11,972 nt of DNA from Planctomycetota bacterium (GCA_016935955.1 JAFGPY010000106.1:1-11972); one strand, 5' to 3'; positions 1 to 6,869 are shown, numbered from the stretch's first letter. The notes: generated by a model not told the origin, from the letters alone. Numbers and translations are program-made.

Positions 1-825
1 CAGCGTCTCTACACGCTGTTCATCGGCCCGCCGCAGAAGGACGCCGAGTGGAACGATTCGGCCGTCGCCGGAGCCAACCGGTTTTTGAACAGGGTCTGGA
101 TGCAAATTGCCACTACCATTGAGTACTTAGGACAAGAACCTGAATTCCGAGATTCGTCCATAGGCTCATCCGTGTATGAAGGCACCGGAGACAACTTGAG
201 CGAAGACGCTAAAGTGATCTGGCGCAAGACACATCAGACGATTCGCAAGGTCACAAACGACATAGATAACTCGTGGCAGTTCAACACCGCCATTGCGGCC
301 ATCATGGAGCTGTCAAACGAAATCTCGACTCGCTGGCAGTTCCATTCTAGCGCCAAATACGATCCCAGTATGGGCAACGAAACGCGCAATATTGAGGTCT
401 ATCCACGAGGGTTCGATGTGGTGGAGGTGAAGCCGGGCCAGCAGTTGAAGCCGTACGATTCAAAGCACTGGACGACTGACTGGCAGGTTCTGCGTTTCGC
501 CCTGGAGTCGATGGTCAAGTTGCTCGGCCCCATGGTGCCGCACGTGGCTGAGGAACTGTGGCAGATGATGGGGCACGAGGGCGGAATTATCGCCGCGGGC
601 TGGCCGCCGTACAGCGAGGAGGCTTGCCGCGAAGACGTGATCGAGCTTGGCGTGCAGGTCAACGGCAAGCTGCGCGGTCACGTGACGGTTGCCGCCGGGA
701 CCGATGACAAGACGATCGAGCAGATGGCCCTGGCCGACGACAAGGTGGTCAAGGCCATTGGCGGCGCGACGGTCCGCAAGGTGATCGTCGTCGCCGGCCG
801 CCTGGTCAACATCGTGGCCAAGTAA
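1..825 (+). CDS. leuS: Leucyl-tRNA synthetase, C-terminal part (5' end outside window)
   Basis: This enzyme charges tRNA-Leu with leucine in the cytoplasm. The frame is open from base 1, so only the last 274 residues are present; the catalytic HIGH and KMSKS motifs lie upstream of the window. What is visible is class-I LeuRS sequence: the end of the catalytic region (LFIGPPQKDAEW, then GANRFLNRVW), the helical anticodon-binding domain (FNTAIAAIMEL, then PMVPHVAEELWQ) and the small C-terminal domain (VQVNGKLRGHV to the end). About 30 extra residues separate the two conserved anticodon-domain blocks compared with the usual short linker. Bases 121-420 are about 50% GC by hand count, against 63-65% in lines on either side, and the codons there are correspondingly less GC-rich. 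The gene is intact to its TAA stop. Family assignment is very secure. Confidence 0.97.
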   Translation, partial: QRLYTLFIGPPQKDAEWNDSAVAGANRFLNRVWMQIATTIEYLGQEPEFRDSSIGSSVYEGTGDNLSEDAKVIWRKTHQTIRKVTNDIDNSWQFNTAIAAIMELSNEISTRWQFHSSAKYDPSMGNETRNIEVYPRGFDVVEVKPGQQLKPYDSKHWTTDWQVLRFALESMVKLLGPMVPHVAEELWQMMGHEGGIIAAGWPPYSEEACREDVIELGVQVNGKLRGHVTVAAGTDDKTIEQMALADDKVVKAIGGATVRKVIVVAGRLVNIVAK

Positions 826-845
826 CAGTCATTTCGTGATTGTGC

Positions 846-869
846 CACGGCCGGTCTTGTCCGGCCGTG
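846..869 (+). terminator. Candidate leuS terminator hairpin
   Basis: A perfect 9-bp stem (CACGGCCGG pairing with CCGGCCGTG, loop TCTTGT) begins 20 bases after the leuS stop. It is followed only by a short TTT, so it is a weak intrinsic terminator at best. It could equally be the outermost hairpin of the repeat that begins at 881. Confidence 0.4.
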
Positions 870-880
870 TTTGAGCGGGG

Positions 881-1008
881 GGTGCCATGGTCTAGCCGAA
901 GGCTAGGCCATGATGAGCTTTCATCACTTGGCGAGCGCTTATCGTGGCCAAGCTTCGCTTGACCACGGCACCCACGATCATGGCCACGCAAGCGTGGCCA
1001 TGCCACCC
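881..1008. repeat. Three-hairpin palindromic element, GGTGCC/CCATGG family, copy 1
   Basis: Three successive hairpins share a common foot (GGTGCC or its complement next to a C-A/G-TGG stem base) but have different stem cores. The stems are CATGGTCTAGCC with GGCTAGGCCATG (886-912, loop GAA), CGTGGCCAAGC with GCTTGACCACG (943-967, loop TTC) and CATGGCCACGC with GCGTGGCCATG (979-1002, loop AA). The ends GGGTGCC near 880 and GCCACCC near 1008 face each other. Related copies occur at 8952-8984, 10675-10694 and 11888-11957. No open reading frame of its own. Confidence 0.8.
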
Positions 1009-1011
1009 TGT

Positions 1012-1116
1012 CGTAACAAGCCCGCGGCACTGCCGCGGGATCGTGTGCGAAGACCGTGTTGTATCCCGCCGCAATGCGGCGGGCTTGTTCGCAACGGGAG
1101 GCGAGCGATGGAAGTG
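1012..1116 (+). repeat. 105-base hairpin leader repeat, copy 1
   Basis: Nearly identical to 1868-1972 (about six differences in 105 bases by eye). The outer arms AACAAG and CTTGTT enclose two hairpins, CCCGCGGC with GCCGCGGG (loop ACT) and CCCGCCGC with GCGGCGGG (loop AAT). The repeat runs into the following gene: it contains the GGGAGG ribosome binding site and the first three codons (Met-Glu-Val). It may be a mobile palindromic repeat or a conserved structured 5' leader. Confidence 0.85.
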
Positions 1117-1785
1117 ACCTGTCCGAAGTGCGGCGGCGCTATTGCCCAGGACGATGTGAACGTGGCCAAGGACGTGGCTTTCTGCCGCGCGTGCAACGAG
1201 GCCTTCCCGCTGAGCGACCTCGTGGACGACGTCGAGGGCGATTTCGCCGACGTGGACCTGAACGACGTGCCCGCGGGCGTCGTCGTGGAGAACTACGGCA
1301 GCCGCCTGACGATTGCCGCCCCGACGCGCAGCGGCTGGGCGATCTTCTGGCTCCTCTTCGTCGGCGGCTTCGGCATCGTGGCGCCTTTCGGCGTAATCGC
1401 CAGCCAGATCAAGAACGGCCAATTCGAGATCGGCCTGACGCTGTTCGCCATACCGTTCATGGCGGTGGGCGTCTTCGCCGCCTACATGACGCTGCTGATG
1501 ACCATTGGCCGCGTGCAGATCACGCTCGACGGCGACCGCATGGAGGTCTTCACGGGGTTCGCCTCACTGGGCTTTCGCAAGGCGGCCAACCTGGCGAGCG
1601 TCACGAAGGTCTACCTGGGAGATTCGGGCACGCGCGTCAATGATCGCCCGGTATCGTGCCTCTGGGTGGACATCGAGAACGGCAAGCCGCTGAAATTCGG
1701 CACATGGCTCCGCGACGACCGCAAGACGTACGTCGGCGCCGTGCTGCGACAACTGATCCGCGAGCGTCAACGCGCGCGGCTGTAG
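1108..1785 (+). CDS. Zinc-ribbon two-helix membrane protein, paralogue A
   Basis: The function is not recognised. The 225-residue protein opens with a zinc-ribbon pattern, C5-x2-C8 and C26-x2-C29, followed by an acidic linker (about 36-60). Two membrane helices follow at about 76-97 and 109-132, and then a soluble tail of about 90 residues whose alternating pattern suggests a beta-rich, PH-like domain. This architecture is common among small planctomycete and actinobacterial membrane proteins of unknown role. The ATG at 1108 is chosen because GGGAGG lies 7 bases upstream and the zinc ribbon starts at once; an in-frame ATG at 910 would translate the palindromic repeats. It is a tandem paralogue of the next gene, with the same cysteine spacing and helix order but little other identity. 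The soluble part may sense or bind a partner at the inner membrane; that is inference. Confidence 0.85.
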   Translation: MEVTCPKCGGAIAQDDVNVAKDVAFCRACNEAFPLSDLVDDVEGDFADVDLNDVPAGVVVENYGSRLTIAAPTRSGWAIFWLLFVGGFGIVAPFGVIASQIKNGQFEIGLTLFAIPFMAVGVFAAYMTLLMTIGRVQITLDGDRMEVFTGFASLGFRKAANLASVTKVYLGDSGTRVNDRPVSCLWVDIENGKPLKFGTWLRDDRKTYVGAVLRQLIRERQRARL

Positions 1786-1867
1786 TGATGGATCATGGCC
1801 ACGCCCCTCGATGTCGCTCGGGAACTGCGTCGAGCGCGGCCACGCCACTCGTCGACACGTGGGGCGC
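1786..1867. other. Short spacer with a degenerate repeat motif
   Basis: No gene. It contains a 21-base motif starting GCCCCTCG at 1803-1823 that recurs with two or three changes at 9098-9118 and 10724-10744. A degenerate TGGCCACG/CGGCCACG pair flanks it. Probably a decayed repeat. Confidence 0.5.
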
Positions 1868-1972
1868 CGTAACAAGCCCGCGGCACTGCCGCGGGATCGT
1901 GCGCGAAGATCGCTTCGTATCCCGCCGCAATGCGGCGGGCTTGTTCGCAACGGGAGGCGGGCGATGGAAGTG
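1868..1972 (+). repeat. 105-base hairpin leader repeat, copy 2
   Basis: Second copy of 1012-1116, at exactly the same distance (96 bases) from its start codon. Most differences lie in the spacer between the two hairpins; both stems are unchanged. It again supplies the GGGAGG ribosome binding site and the first codons of the gene. Confidence 0.85.
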
Positions 1973-2581
1973 GCTTGTCCCCAGTGCGGTCTTGGTCTTG
2001 CGATCAACGAGCCTGAGCGGCGGGCCGAGTTGGCCGTATGCCGGTCCTGCGGCAACGCGTGGCTCTGCGAGCAGGGCAAGGACGCCGGCGGCAACGAGAC
2101 GCTGCTGGCTTACCCGCTGCCGAAGCGCGTGCACTTCCGGCAGGACGACGACGGATTCACGATCTCGGCCTCGATCTTCCAGCCTGCCGCCATCTACATT
2201 CTGATGCTCGTTGTCGTCACGGCCTATCTCAGCATCCGGACGGCGATGGACAAGAACTGGATCGAGTTCATCTTTTCGGCCCTCGGCCTGTCGACGGGCA
2301 TCGGCATGTGCCTGGAATGGATCCTCGGCCGTTTTCGTTTCGCGGTCCACGGCGACACGGTCGGCCTCGACGAAGGGCACTCCGTCTTTCATCACACGAA
2401 GGAGTTCGCCTGGTCCGACGTCGTGAGCGCGGACGACAGCACGACGCGGCTCATGGGGATGCACCGGATCGTGCTGGAGATGGCCGACGGGCAACTGGTT
2501 TACCTGGGCGAGGCCCTGCCCGACAATCGGCGGCGGGCGGTGATTCGGTTGCTCCGTTACATGCTTCAGCGGCGCGGCTAG
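1964..2581 (+). CDS. Zinc-ribbon two-helix membrane protein, paralogue B
   Basis: The function is not recognised. It has 205 residues and the same plan as the gene before it: zinc-ribbon cysteines C5, C8, C26 and C29 at identical positions, a linker, membrane helices at about 74-92 and 100-121, and a soluble C-terminal domain of about 80 residues. Outside the Met-Glu-Val start and the cysteine knuckles the two proteins have diverged strongly, which contrasts with the almost unchanged leader before each. The ATG at 1964 follows GGGAGG by 7 bases. The TAG stop (2579-2581) is part of the CTAG that bounds the MITE-like element, so the original C-terminus may have been different. It faces rodA tail to tail. 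Confidence 0.85.
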   Translation: MEVACPQCGLGLAINEPERRAELAVCRSCGNAWLCEQGKDAGGNETLLAYPLPKRVHFRQDDDGFTISASIFQPAAIYILMLVVVTAYLSIRTAMDKNWIEFIFSALGLSTGIGMCLEWILGRFRFAVHGDTVGLDEGHSVFHHTKEFAWSDVVSADDSTTRLMGMHRIVLEMADGQLVYLGEALPDNRRRAVIRLLRYMLQRRG

Positions 2582-2713
2582 CAGCCCGTTGAAGAAGTCA
2601 GAGCTTATGTAGCACGACCGCCCTCGGGCGTGAAGCGAGGTTGCCGATGACCGTGTAAGTCCGTGTTCCCCGGCCGAGGGCGGCCGGGCTACATTTCTTC
2701 AACGGACTGCTAG
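2578..2713. mobile_element. MITE-like element with paired REP-type hairpins
   Basis: CTAG occurs at both outer ends (2578-2581 and 2710-2713). Just inside are 15-base terminal inverted repeats, CAGCCCGTTGAAGAA on the left and its complement with one change on the right. The interior holds two hairpins in inverted orientation, each with GTAG at its foot. One is GTAG 2609-2612 with hairpin 2613-2632 (loop CCCT); the other is hairpin 2669-2688 (loop AGGG) followed by CTAC 2689-2692. No coding capacity. The second hairpin unit recurs identically over 32 bases at 9050-9081. CTAG may be a duplicated target site, but as a palindrome it cannot be told apart from the inverted repeat. The element may also end transcription from both sides. 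Confidence 0.7.
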
Positions 2714-4185
2714 TCGTCGAACTGGAACGGTTGCGGCTCGGGCAGCAGATAGCGGCGCAGGCCGACGTTGCACAGCAGCCCGAGGGCCAGGTAGCTGGAG
2801 ACCAGCGAGCTGCCGCCGCTGCTCATCAGGGGCAGGGGGATGCCGGTGATCGGCGTCAGGCCCACGGCGATGGCCATGTTGAGGAAGGCCTGGGCGCCGA
2901 TCAGGGCCACCACGCCGATGGCCAGCAGTTTGCCGTAGGGTTCGTTGGTCGCCAGCCCGACGTCCACGCCGAAGATGACGATGAGCATGAACAGGGCCAG
3001 CACCAGGAGCGCCCCGATCAGGCCCCACTCCTCGGCGATCACGGCGAAGACGAAATCGTTGTGGGCCTCGGCCAGATACCTGTGTCGCGTCTGGCTGCCC
3101 TGGGCCAGGCCGGTTCCGGTCACGTGGCCGTGGCCCACCGCGACTTTGGCCTGCCAGGCATGGAAGCCGGGCCCCAGGAGCCACTTGTCGACGAACTGCG
3201 ACACGCGGTTGTACTGCTTGCCGACCGAATCGCCCGGCTGGGCGTAGATTTCGTGCTCATACGGGGCGTCGTAGTAGCCCTTGCCCCTCAGGTACTTGGA
3301 GCCGAACAGCCACGGCACGTGCCGCCCGGACCACCACTTGGCGTAATCGGCGGCAAGGAACAGCCGCGTCAGCTTCGAGCGGCGCAGGCGATCGGCCATC
3401 TCGCGTTTCTCGTCGTCGGTCAGTTCGCGATTGTCGGCTGCGGCCTGCTGGCGTTTCATGTGAAACTGCTCGATGGGTCCGGCGATGATCCAGACGTCGA
3501 GCCGCCGCTGCTGGTAGGTGTCGAACTTCAGGTAGGCCAGCGGCGTCATGGCCAGCACGACCAGGGCCAGAACGGCCATGTGCCGGATGCGGGCCCCGGC
3601 GGCCAGCAGCATCAGGCCGAGCACGGGAACGAACATCATGGCCGTGCCCAGGTCGGGCTGGCGGACGACCAGCAGCGTGGGCACCAGGGCCATGGCCAGC
3701 GGGACGGCCAGCCCCTTCAGCGTGCGGTACTTGCGGCTATAGGTCAGGTAACGGGCCAGGGCCATGATGAAGGCGATCTTGGTCAGCTCCGACGGTTGCA
3801 CGCTCGGCCGCTCGCGCGGGTTCATGCCGGGGATGGGCACTTGGAACCAACTGTAGGCGCCGTTGCGGTCTCCGATGAGTCCCTCGATACCGCCGTAGTG
3901 CTGGGCCACCAGCAGCAGCACCAGCGGCAGGAGCGACAGAACGTAGATGAGGTAGCTGAAACGGGCCAGCTTGAGGTAGCTGGGCACCAGTGCAGCCACG
4001 AAGACGCCCAGGGCCACGATCAGGTAGAGCACCTGCATGATGACCACGCGCGAGGCTTCCGGGGCGGTGTCGGCGCGGGGACTGGGCAACGTGGCGCTGT
4101 AGATGCCCAGCAGGCCGATGCCCGTCAGCAGCAGCGACGCCGCCAGGACGATCCACGGGAAGTTGTACGGCCAGTCTTTCGGCAT
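2710..4185 (-). CDS. rodA: RodA/FtsW/SpoVE-family peptidoglycan glycosyltransferase (SEDS)
   Basis: SEDS proteins polymerise lipid II into glycan strands in the inner membrane, normally with a class B penicillin-binding protein. The 491-residue protein has about ten membrane helices and the family motifs QPSELTK (130-136), RQPDLGTA (175-182), DFVFAVIAEEWGLIG (377-391) and GLTPITGIPLPLMSSGGSS (442-460). RodA is usually about 370-420 residues. The excess is an insertion of about 90 residues between YQQRR (224-228) and GPGFH (338-342), in the large extracytoplasmic loop. The ATG at 4185 is chosen because the first helix follows directly; a longer frame to 4317 would run into the divergent repeat. 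No penicillin-binding protein gene is adjacent, so the elongation-specific name rests on overall resemblance rather than context. The stop lies in the CTAG end of the MITE-like element. Confidence 0.9.
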   Translation of the reverse strand: MPKDWPYNFPWIVLAASLLLTGIGLLGIYSATLPSPRADTAPEASRVVIMQVLYLIVALGVFVAALVPSYLKLARFSYLIYVLSLLPLVLLLVAQHYGGIEGLIGDRNGAYSWFQVPIPGMNPRERPSVQPSELTKIAFIMALARYLTYSRKYRTLKGLAVPLAMALVPTLLVVRQPDLGTAMMFVPVLGLMLLAAGARIRHMAVLALVVLAMTPLAYLKFDTYQQRRLDVWIIAGPIEQFHMKRQQAAADNRELTDDEKREMADRLRRSKLTRLFLAADYAKWWSGRHVPWLFGSKYLRGKGYYDAPYEHEIYAQPGDSVGKQYNRVSQFVDKWLLGPGFHAWQAKVAVGHGHVTGTGLAQGSQTRHRYLAEAHNDFVFAVIAEEWGLIGALLVLALFMLIVIFGVDVGLATNEPYGKLLAIGVVALIGAQAFLNMAIAVGLTPITGIPLPLMSSGGSSLVSSYLALGLLCNVGLRRYLLPEPQPFQFDD

Positions 4186-4238
4186 GGGGACCCCGGATCG
4201 TTTAGCGGAACGACAACCGCCGCGCAGCGCCATGAGAC

Positions 4239-4381
4239 CCCTCTCCCTTGACGGGAGAGGGTGGCCCGTAGGGCCGGGTGAGGGTGACGCGGGACAGGGA
4301 CCACGAATCGGCGGCAAGCTGCCTCCGACGCGACACCACCACCGCCGCTTGACAGCGGCACCTCCCCCGTCAAGGGGGAGG
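4239..4381. repeat. Paired-hairpin repeat with complementary loops
   Basis: Lies in the divergent spacer between rodA and the lipoprotein gene. Hairpin one is CCCTCTCCC with GGGAGAGGG (4239-4261, loop TTGAC). Hairpin two is CCTCCCCC with GGGGGAGG (4361-4381, loop GTCAA). The loops are reverse complements, so the two units are inverted copies of one motif. Smaller stems GGCCC/GGGCC (4263-4275) and GCCGC/GCGGC (4344-4359) lie between. Similar CCCTCTCCC...GGGAGAGGG repeats are widespread in bacterial genomes. Confidence 0.75.
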
Positions 4382-4463
4382 AGTTGGTGCAGCCCTCTAC
4401 CGTCGTGCCCTTACGGTGCCGTCGCGCGGCGCAAAAACGCTGGCGGCTGTCGGCGGCGACCAG

Positions 4464-4469
4464 TATAAT
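4464..4469 (+). promoter_or_regulatory. Candidate -10 box for the lipoprotein gene
   Basis: A perfect TATAAT ends 9 bases before the chosen ATG at 4479. No convincing -35 is seen (TGGCGG at 17-base spacing). If used, transcription would begin within a few bases of the start codon, giving a leaderless message. This matches the lack of a visible ribosome binding site. Confidence 0.4.
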
Positions 4470-4478
4470 CCAAAGCCC

Positions 4479-5465
4479 ATGAGCGAGCGAATCGGAAATC
4501 CGTCGGCGAAGGGAATCTCCAAGGTCGCAGCGGCACGCCCGGCCCTGGTGGTCATGTGCCTGGTGGCTGCGGCCCTTGGCGGCTGCACGCCGGCCGACGC
4601 CCTGATGCAGCGGATCGCGGCGCAGGACGAGACGGTGCGGCCGGTGCTTCGCGACGCCGTCTGGGCCCACGGCAATCCGTACGTCTGGAGCGCCAGGAAG
4701 AATCTGGTCATCGAGACCCACTGGGCCGACTACCGCCGCGGGTTCGAGGCCATCGAGAGCCGCAGAATCTACTGCATCGACCTGACCAGCCGCCGCATGC
4801 GGATCGACGACCTGACGACGCAGACGACGTCGATGTACGACGGGGCGACGTGGCGCGTCTTCTTCCGCGGCAAGGCGATCGCCAAGCCGTTGGAGGTCAC
4901 GGACAAGACGGTCGGGCGGCTGTTCATGTTTGAGCAGGCGGCCGACGAGATGCGATTCATCCGCGAATTGTTCTGCATGCCGTTCACGCTGCTGGGGCAG
5001 GGCGTCAGGCTGTCGCCGTCGGGCCAGGTGCGCAGTCCCGCGGGCGGCAACCTCTGGAACGTCGTCCGGGCGGATTTCGACCCGATGGTCACGGGGCACT
5101 GGTACGAGGATCGCCTGTACGTCTACTTCGACCCCGTCAGCGACCGCGTGGACCGGGCCATGATGACGATCTTCGACACGCACTTCAACGGCATCCCGCA
5201 TTGGGGCGAATGGTCCGAGTACCGCCGCGTCGGCGACGACGGGCCGATCATGCCGCACATTCTCGATTTCCGCATGACCGACGCCGAGGGCGTGGCCGAC
5301 CTGGGCCGGCACCTGTCGATTGCGGCCGAGGCGATGGCCTTCGATGTGAACCTGCCGCTGGGCGTCTACAGCAACCTCAATGCCCGGCCGCCGAAGCTGC
5401 CGCCGCAGGCCGACGCGAAGCCCAGGCAGTTGGGACGCGACCCGGTGCACACGCAGAAACCGTAG
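4479..5465 (+). CDS. Predicted outer-membrane lipoprotein, unknown function
   Basis: No family is recognised with certainty. The 328-residue protein has a lipoprotein signal: a basic N-region, a hydrophobic stretch (about 16-32) and the lipobox L33-G-G-C36. Residue +2 is Thr, so outer-membrane sorting would be expected if the envelope is of the usual diderm kind. The mature part alternates short beta-like segments with aromatic residues (WRVFF, YVYFDP, LDFRMTD), which could be a LolA/LolB-like or similar antiparallel sheet fold; that is only a guess. The C-terminus is proline- and charge-rich. The ATG at 4479 is preferred over 4416 because the signal peptide begins there and TATAAT lies between the two. 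It is followed at 74 bases by the DUF2148 gene on the same strand, and may share a transcript. Confidence 0.8.
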   Translation: MSERIGNPSAKGISKVAAARPALVVMCLVAAALGGCTPADALMQRIAAQDETVRPVLRDAVWAHGNPYVWSARKNLVIETHWADYRRGFEAIESRRIYCIDLTSRRMRIDDLTTQTTSMYDGATWRVFFRGKAIAKPLEVTDKTVGRLFMFEQAADEMRFIRELFCMPFTLLGQGVRLSPSGQVRSPAGGNLWNVVRADFDPMVTGHWYEDRLYVYFDPVSDRVDRAMMTIFDTHFNGIPHWGEWSEYRRVGDDGPIMPHILDFRMTDAEGVADLGRHLSIAAEAMAFDVNLPLGVYSNLNARPPKLPPQADAKPRQLGRDPVHTQKP

Positions 5466-5539
5466 ACCGCATGGCCGCGAGGGCGACGACGCGACAGGTC
5501 GCCGCGGCGCAGCCGTCGGTGCGGCAAGGAGACCCGAGG

Positions 5540-6073
5540 ATGCCCGAACGTGAAGCCCTGACGATGGTGGCCGACCTGATGTGTCTGGCGGCCCGGACGG
5601 CGCCGAAGACGCGCGGCGTGGACGTCGTCAAGACGATGATCCTCGCCGGACCCGACAAGGACGCCGTGGCCGACGAGATGGAACGCATCGCCCGCGAGAC
5701 CGAGCAGCCGTTCTTCCTTCGCGACGCGGAGAACCTGCGGCTCAGTCCGATGGCCGTGCTCGTTGCGGCCGCCAATCGCCGCGCCGGGCTGAAGACGTGC
5801 GGCTTCTGCGGCTACGAGAACTGCGCCGCCAACGAGAAGGCCGGCGCGACCTGTGCCTTCAACCACATGGACCTGGGCATTGCGGCCTCGAGCGCCGCGT
5901 CCGTGGCCGCCCTGCATCACGCCGACTGCCGCATAATGTACACCGTCGGCCGCGCCGTCTGCAACCTGAAGCTCTTCGACGATGGGGTGATTGCCGCCGT
6001 GGGGATTCCGCTGAGCGCGACGGGCAAGAGCCCGTACTTCGATCGCAAGATGCCGGACCTGAAGAAGAGCTGA
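5540..6073 (+). CDS. DUF2148 (COG4739) ferredoxin-domain protein
   Basis: This is a 177-residue cytoplasmic protein of the uncharacterised DUF2148 family, annotated as containing a ferredoxin domain. Its diagnostic cluster is C87-G-F-C90-G-Y-E-N-C95 followed by C105, four cysteines suited to an iron-sulfur cluster. An N-terminal helical segment (about 5-80) carries the family pattern around AARTAPKTRGVD. The glycine-rich C-terminal half ends in GIPLSATGKSPYFDRK. It has no membrane segment. The start at 5540 follows AAGGAG (5526-5531) by 8 bases. The racemase-family gene starts 6 bases after its stop, so the two are very likely translated from one message. The biochemical role of the family is not known to me; a redox or metal-binding function is inference. 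Confidence 0.88.
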   Translation: MPEREALTMVADLMCLAARTAPKTRGVDVVKTMILAGPDKDAVADEMERIARETEQPFFLRDAENLRLSPMAVLVAAANRRAGLKTCGFCGYENCAANEKAGATCAFNHMDLGIAASSAASVAALHHADCRIMYTVGRAVCNLKLFDDGVIAAVGIPLSATGKSPYFDRKMPDLKKS

Positions 6074-6079
6074 CCTGCC

Positions 6080-6778
6080 ATGACCCAACACGTCGGCATC
6101 GTCGCCTGCAGCGCCCCGGGAGCGGCGCTGTGTTTCGAGACCCTCTGCATCGAGGGGCAGCAGGTCCTCGGCCGCTACGGGCACCCCGAGATTTCGATGC
6201 ACTGTCCGCCGTTCGCCAAGTACATGAAAGGCATCGAGGCCGGCGACTGGGACGCCGTGGCGGAACTGATGCTGGCGTCGGCGCGAAAACTGGCCCAGGC
6301 CGGGGCCGACTTCTGCATCTCGCCCGACAACACGATTCACCAGGCGTTCGACCGCGTGGCGGCCGAGTCGCCGGTGCCTTGGCTGCACATCGCCGAGGAG
6401 GTGGCCCGCGAGGCCGAACGTCGCGGCTGCCGGCGCGTGGCGGTGCTGGGCACGAAGTTCCTCATGGAAGGACCGGTCTACCCGCGCCGCCTGGCGGCCC
6501 GCGGCATCGAGCATCGCGTGCCCACCGAGGGCGAGCGCGAGCGGATCAACGAAATCATCTTCGACGAGCTGGTCAACCACGTTTTCAAGAACGCGTCGCG
6601 CCGCTGGTTCTGCGACGTGATCTCGCACCTTGAGGGCGACGGTTGCGACGCCGTGGTCCTGGGCTGCACGGAGATCCCGTTGCTGATCAACGACGACTGC
6701 TCGCCGCTGCCGACGCTCGACAGCACCCGCATCCTGGCCCGCGCCGCCCTGCGGCGGGCCGTGGGCGAAGAGGGCTGA
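6080..6778 (+). CDS. Asp/Glu racemase-family protein with one catalytic cysteine
   Basis: Members of this two-lobed cytoplasmic family use a pair of cysteines, one per lobe, to interconvert D- and L-amino acids. This 232-residue protein keeps the fold signatures: VLGTKFLMEGPVY near 122-134 and LGCTEIP (194-200) with Cys196. At the first catalytic site, where racemases have a Cys-Asn-Thr motif, it reads Asp83-Asn-Thr followed by Ile-His. A relative with a single cysteine, arylmalonate decarboxylase, shows that such variants can have other chemistry, so I would not call it aspartate racemase outright. The start is fixed by the 6-base gap from the preceding stop, with the purine-rich GAAGAAGAG end of that gene as a likely ribosome binding site. 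The pairing with DUF2148 suggests a shared task. Confidence 0.88.
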   Translation: MTQHVGIVACSAPGAALCFETLCIEGQQVLGRYGHPEISMHCPPFAKYMKGIEAGDWDAVAELMLASARKLAQAGADFCISPDNTIHQAFDRVAAESPVPWLHIAEEVAREAERRGCRRVAVLGTKFLMEGPVYPRRLAARGIEHRVPTEGERERINEIIFDELVNHVFKNASRRWFCDVISHLEGDGCDAVVLGCTEIPLLINDDCSPLPTLDSTRILARAALRRAVGEEG

Positions 6779-6812
6779 CGAAGTACTACCATAATATGAA
6801 TAGGGGGCAAGT

Positions 6813-6869
6813 ATGGCGCGACGGGGAAGTTGGCTAGACGACGAGAAGCGACACGCCGATATTCTGTGA
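6813..6869 (+). other. 18-codon ORF: leader peptide or frameshifted 5' end
   Basis: ATG at 6813 has a good ribosome binding site (AGGGGG, 6802-6807, 5 bases away) but runs only 18 codons. Its TGA (6867-6869) overlaps a GTG (6866-6868) of the next frame as GTGA. It could be a coupled leader peptide, or the true start of the following gene with a one-base frame change between. Confidence 0.35.

Noticed and set aside
910..1107. 66-codon upstream extension of paralogue A
   Set aside because: It would translate the palindromic repeat and the leader. The ribosome binding site and zinc ribbon both point to 1108.
2731..4251. 506-codon plus-strand frame opposite rodA
   Set aside because: Gln/His/Asp-rich shadow of rodA with no domain-like pattern.
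4186..4317. 44-codon upstream extension of rodA
   Set aside because: It runs into the divergent hairpin repeat and has no hydrophobic or conserved segment; the first helix starts right after 4185.
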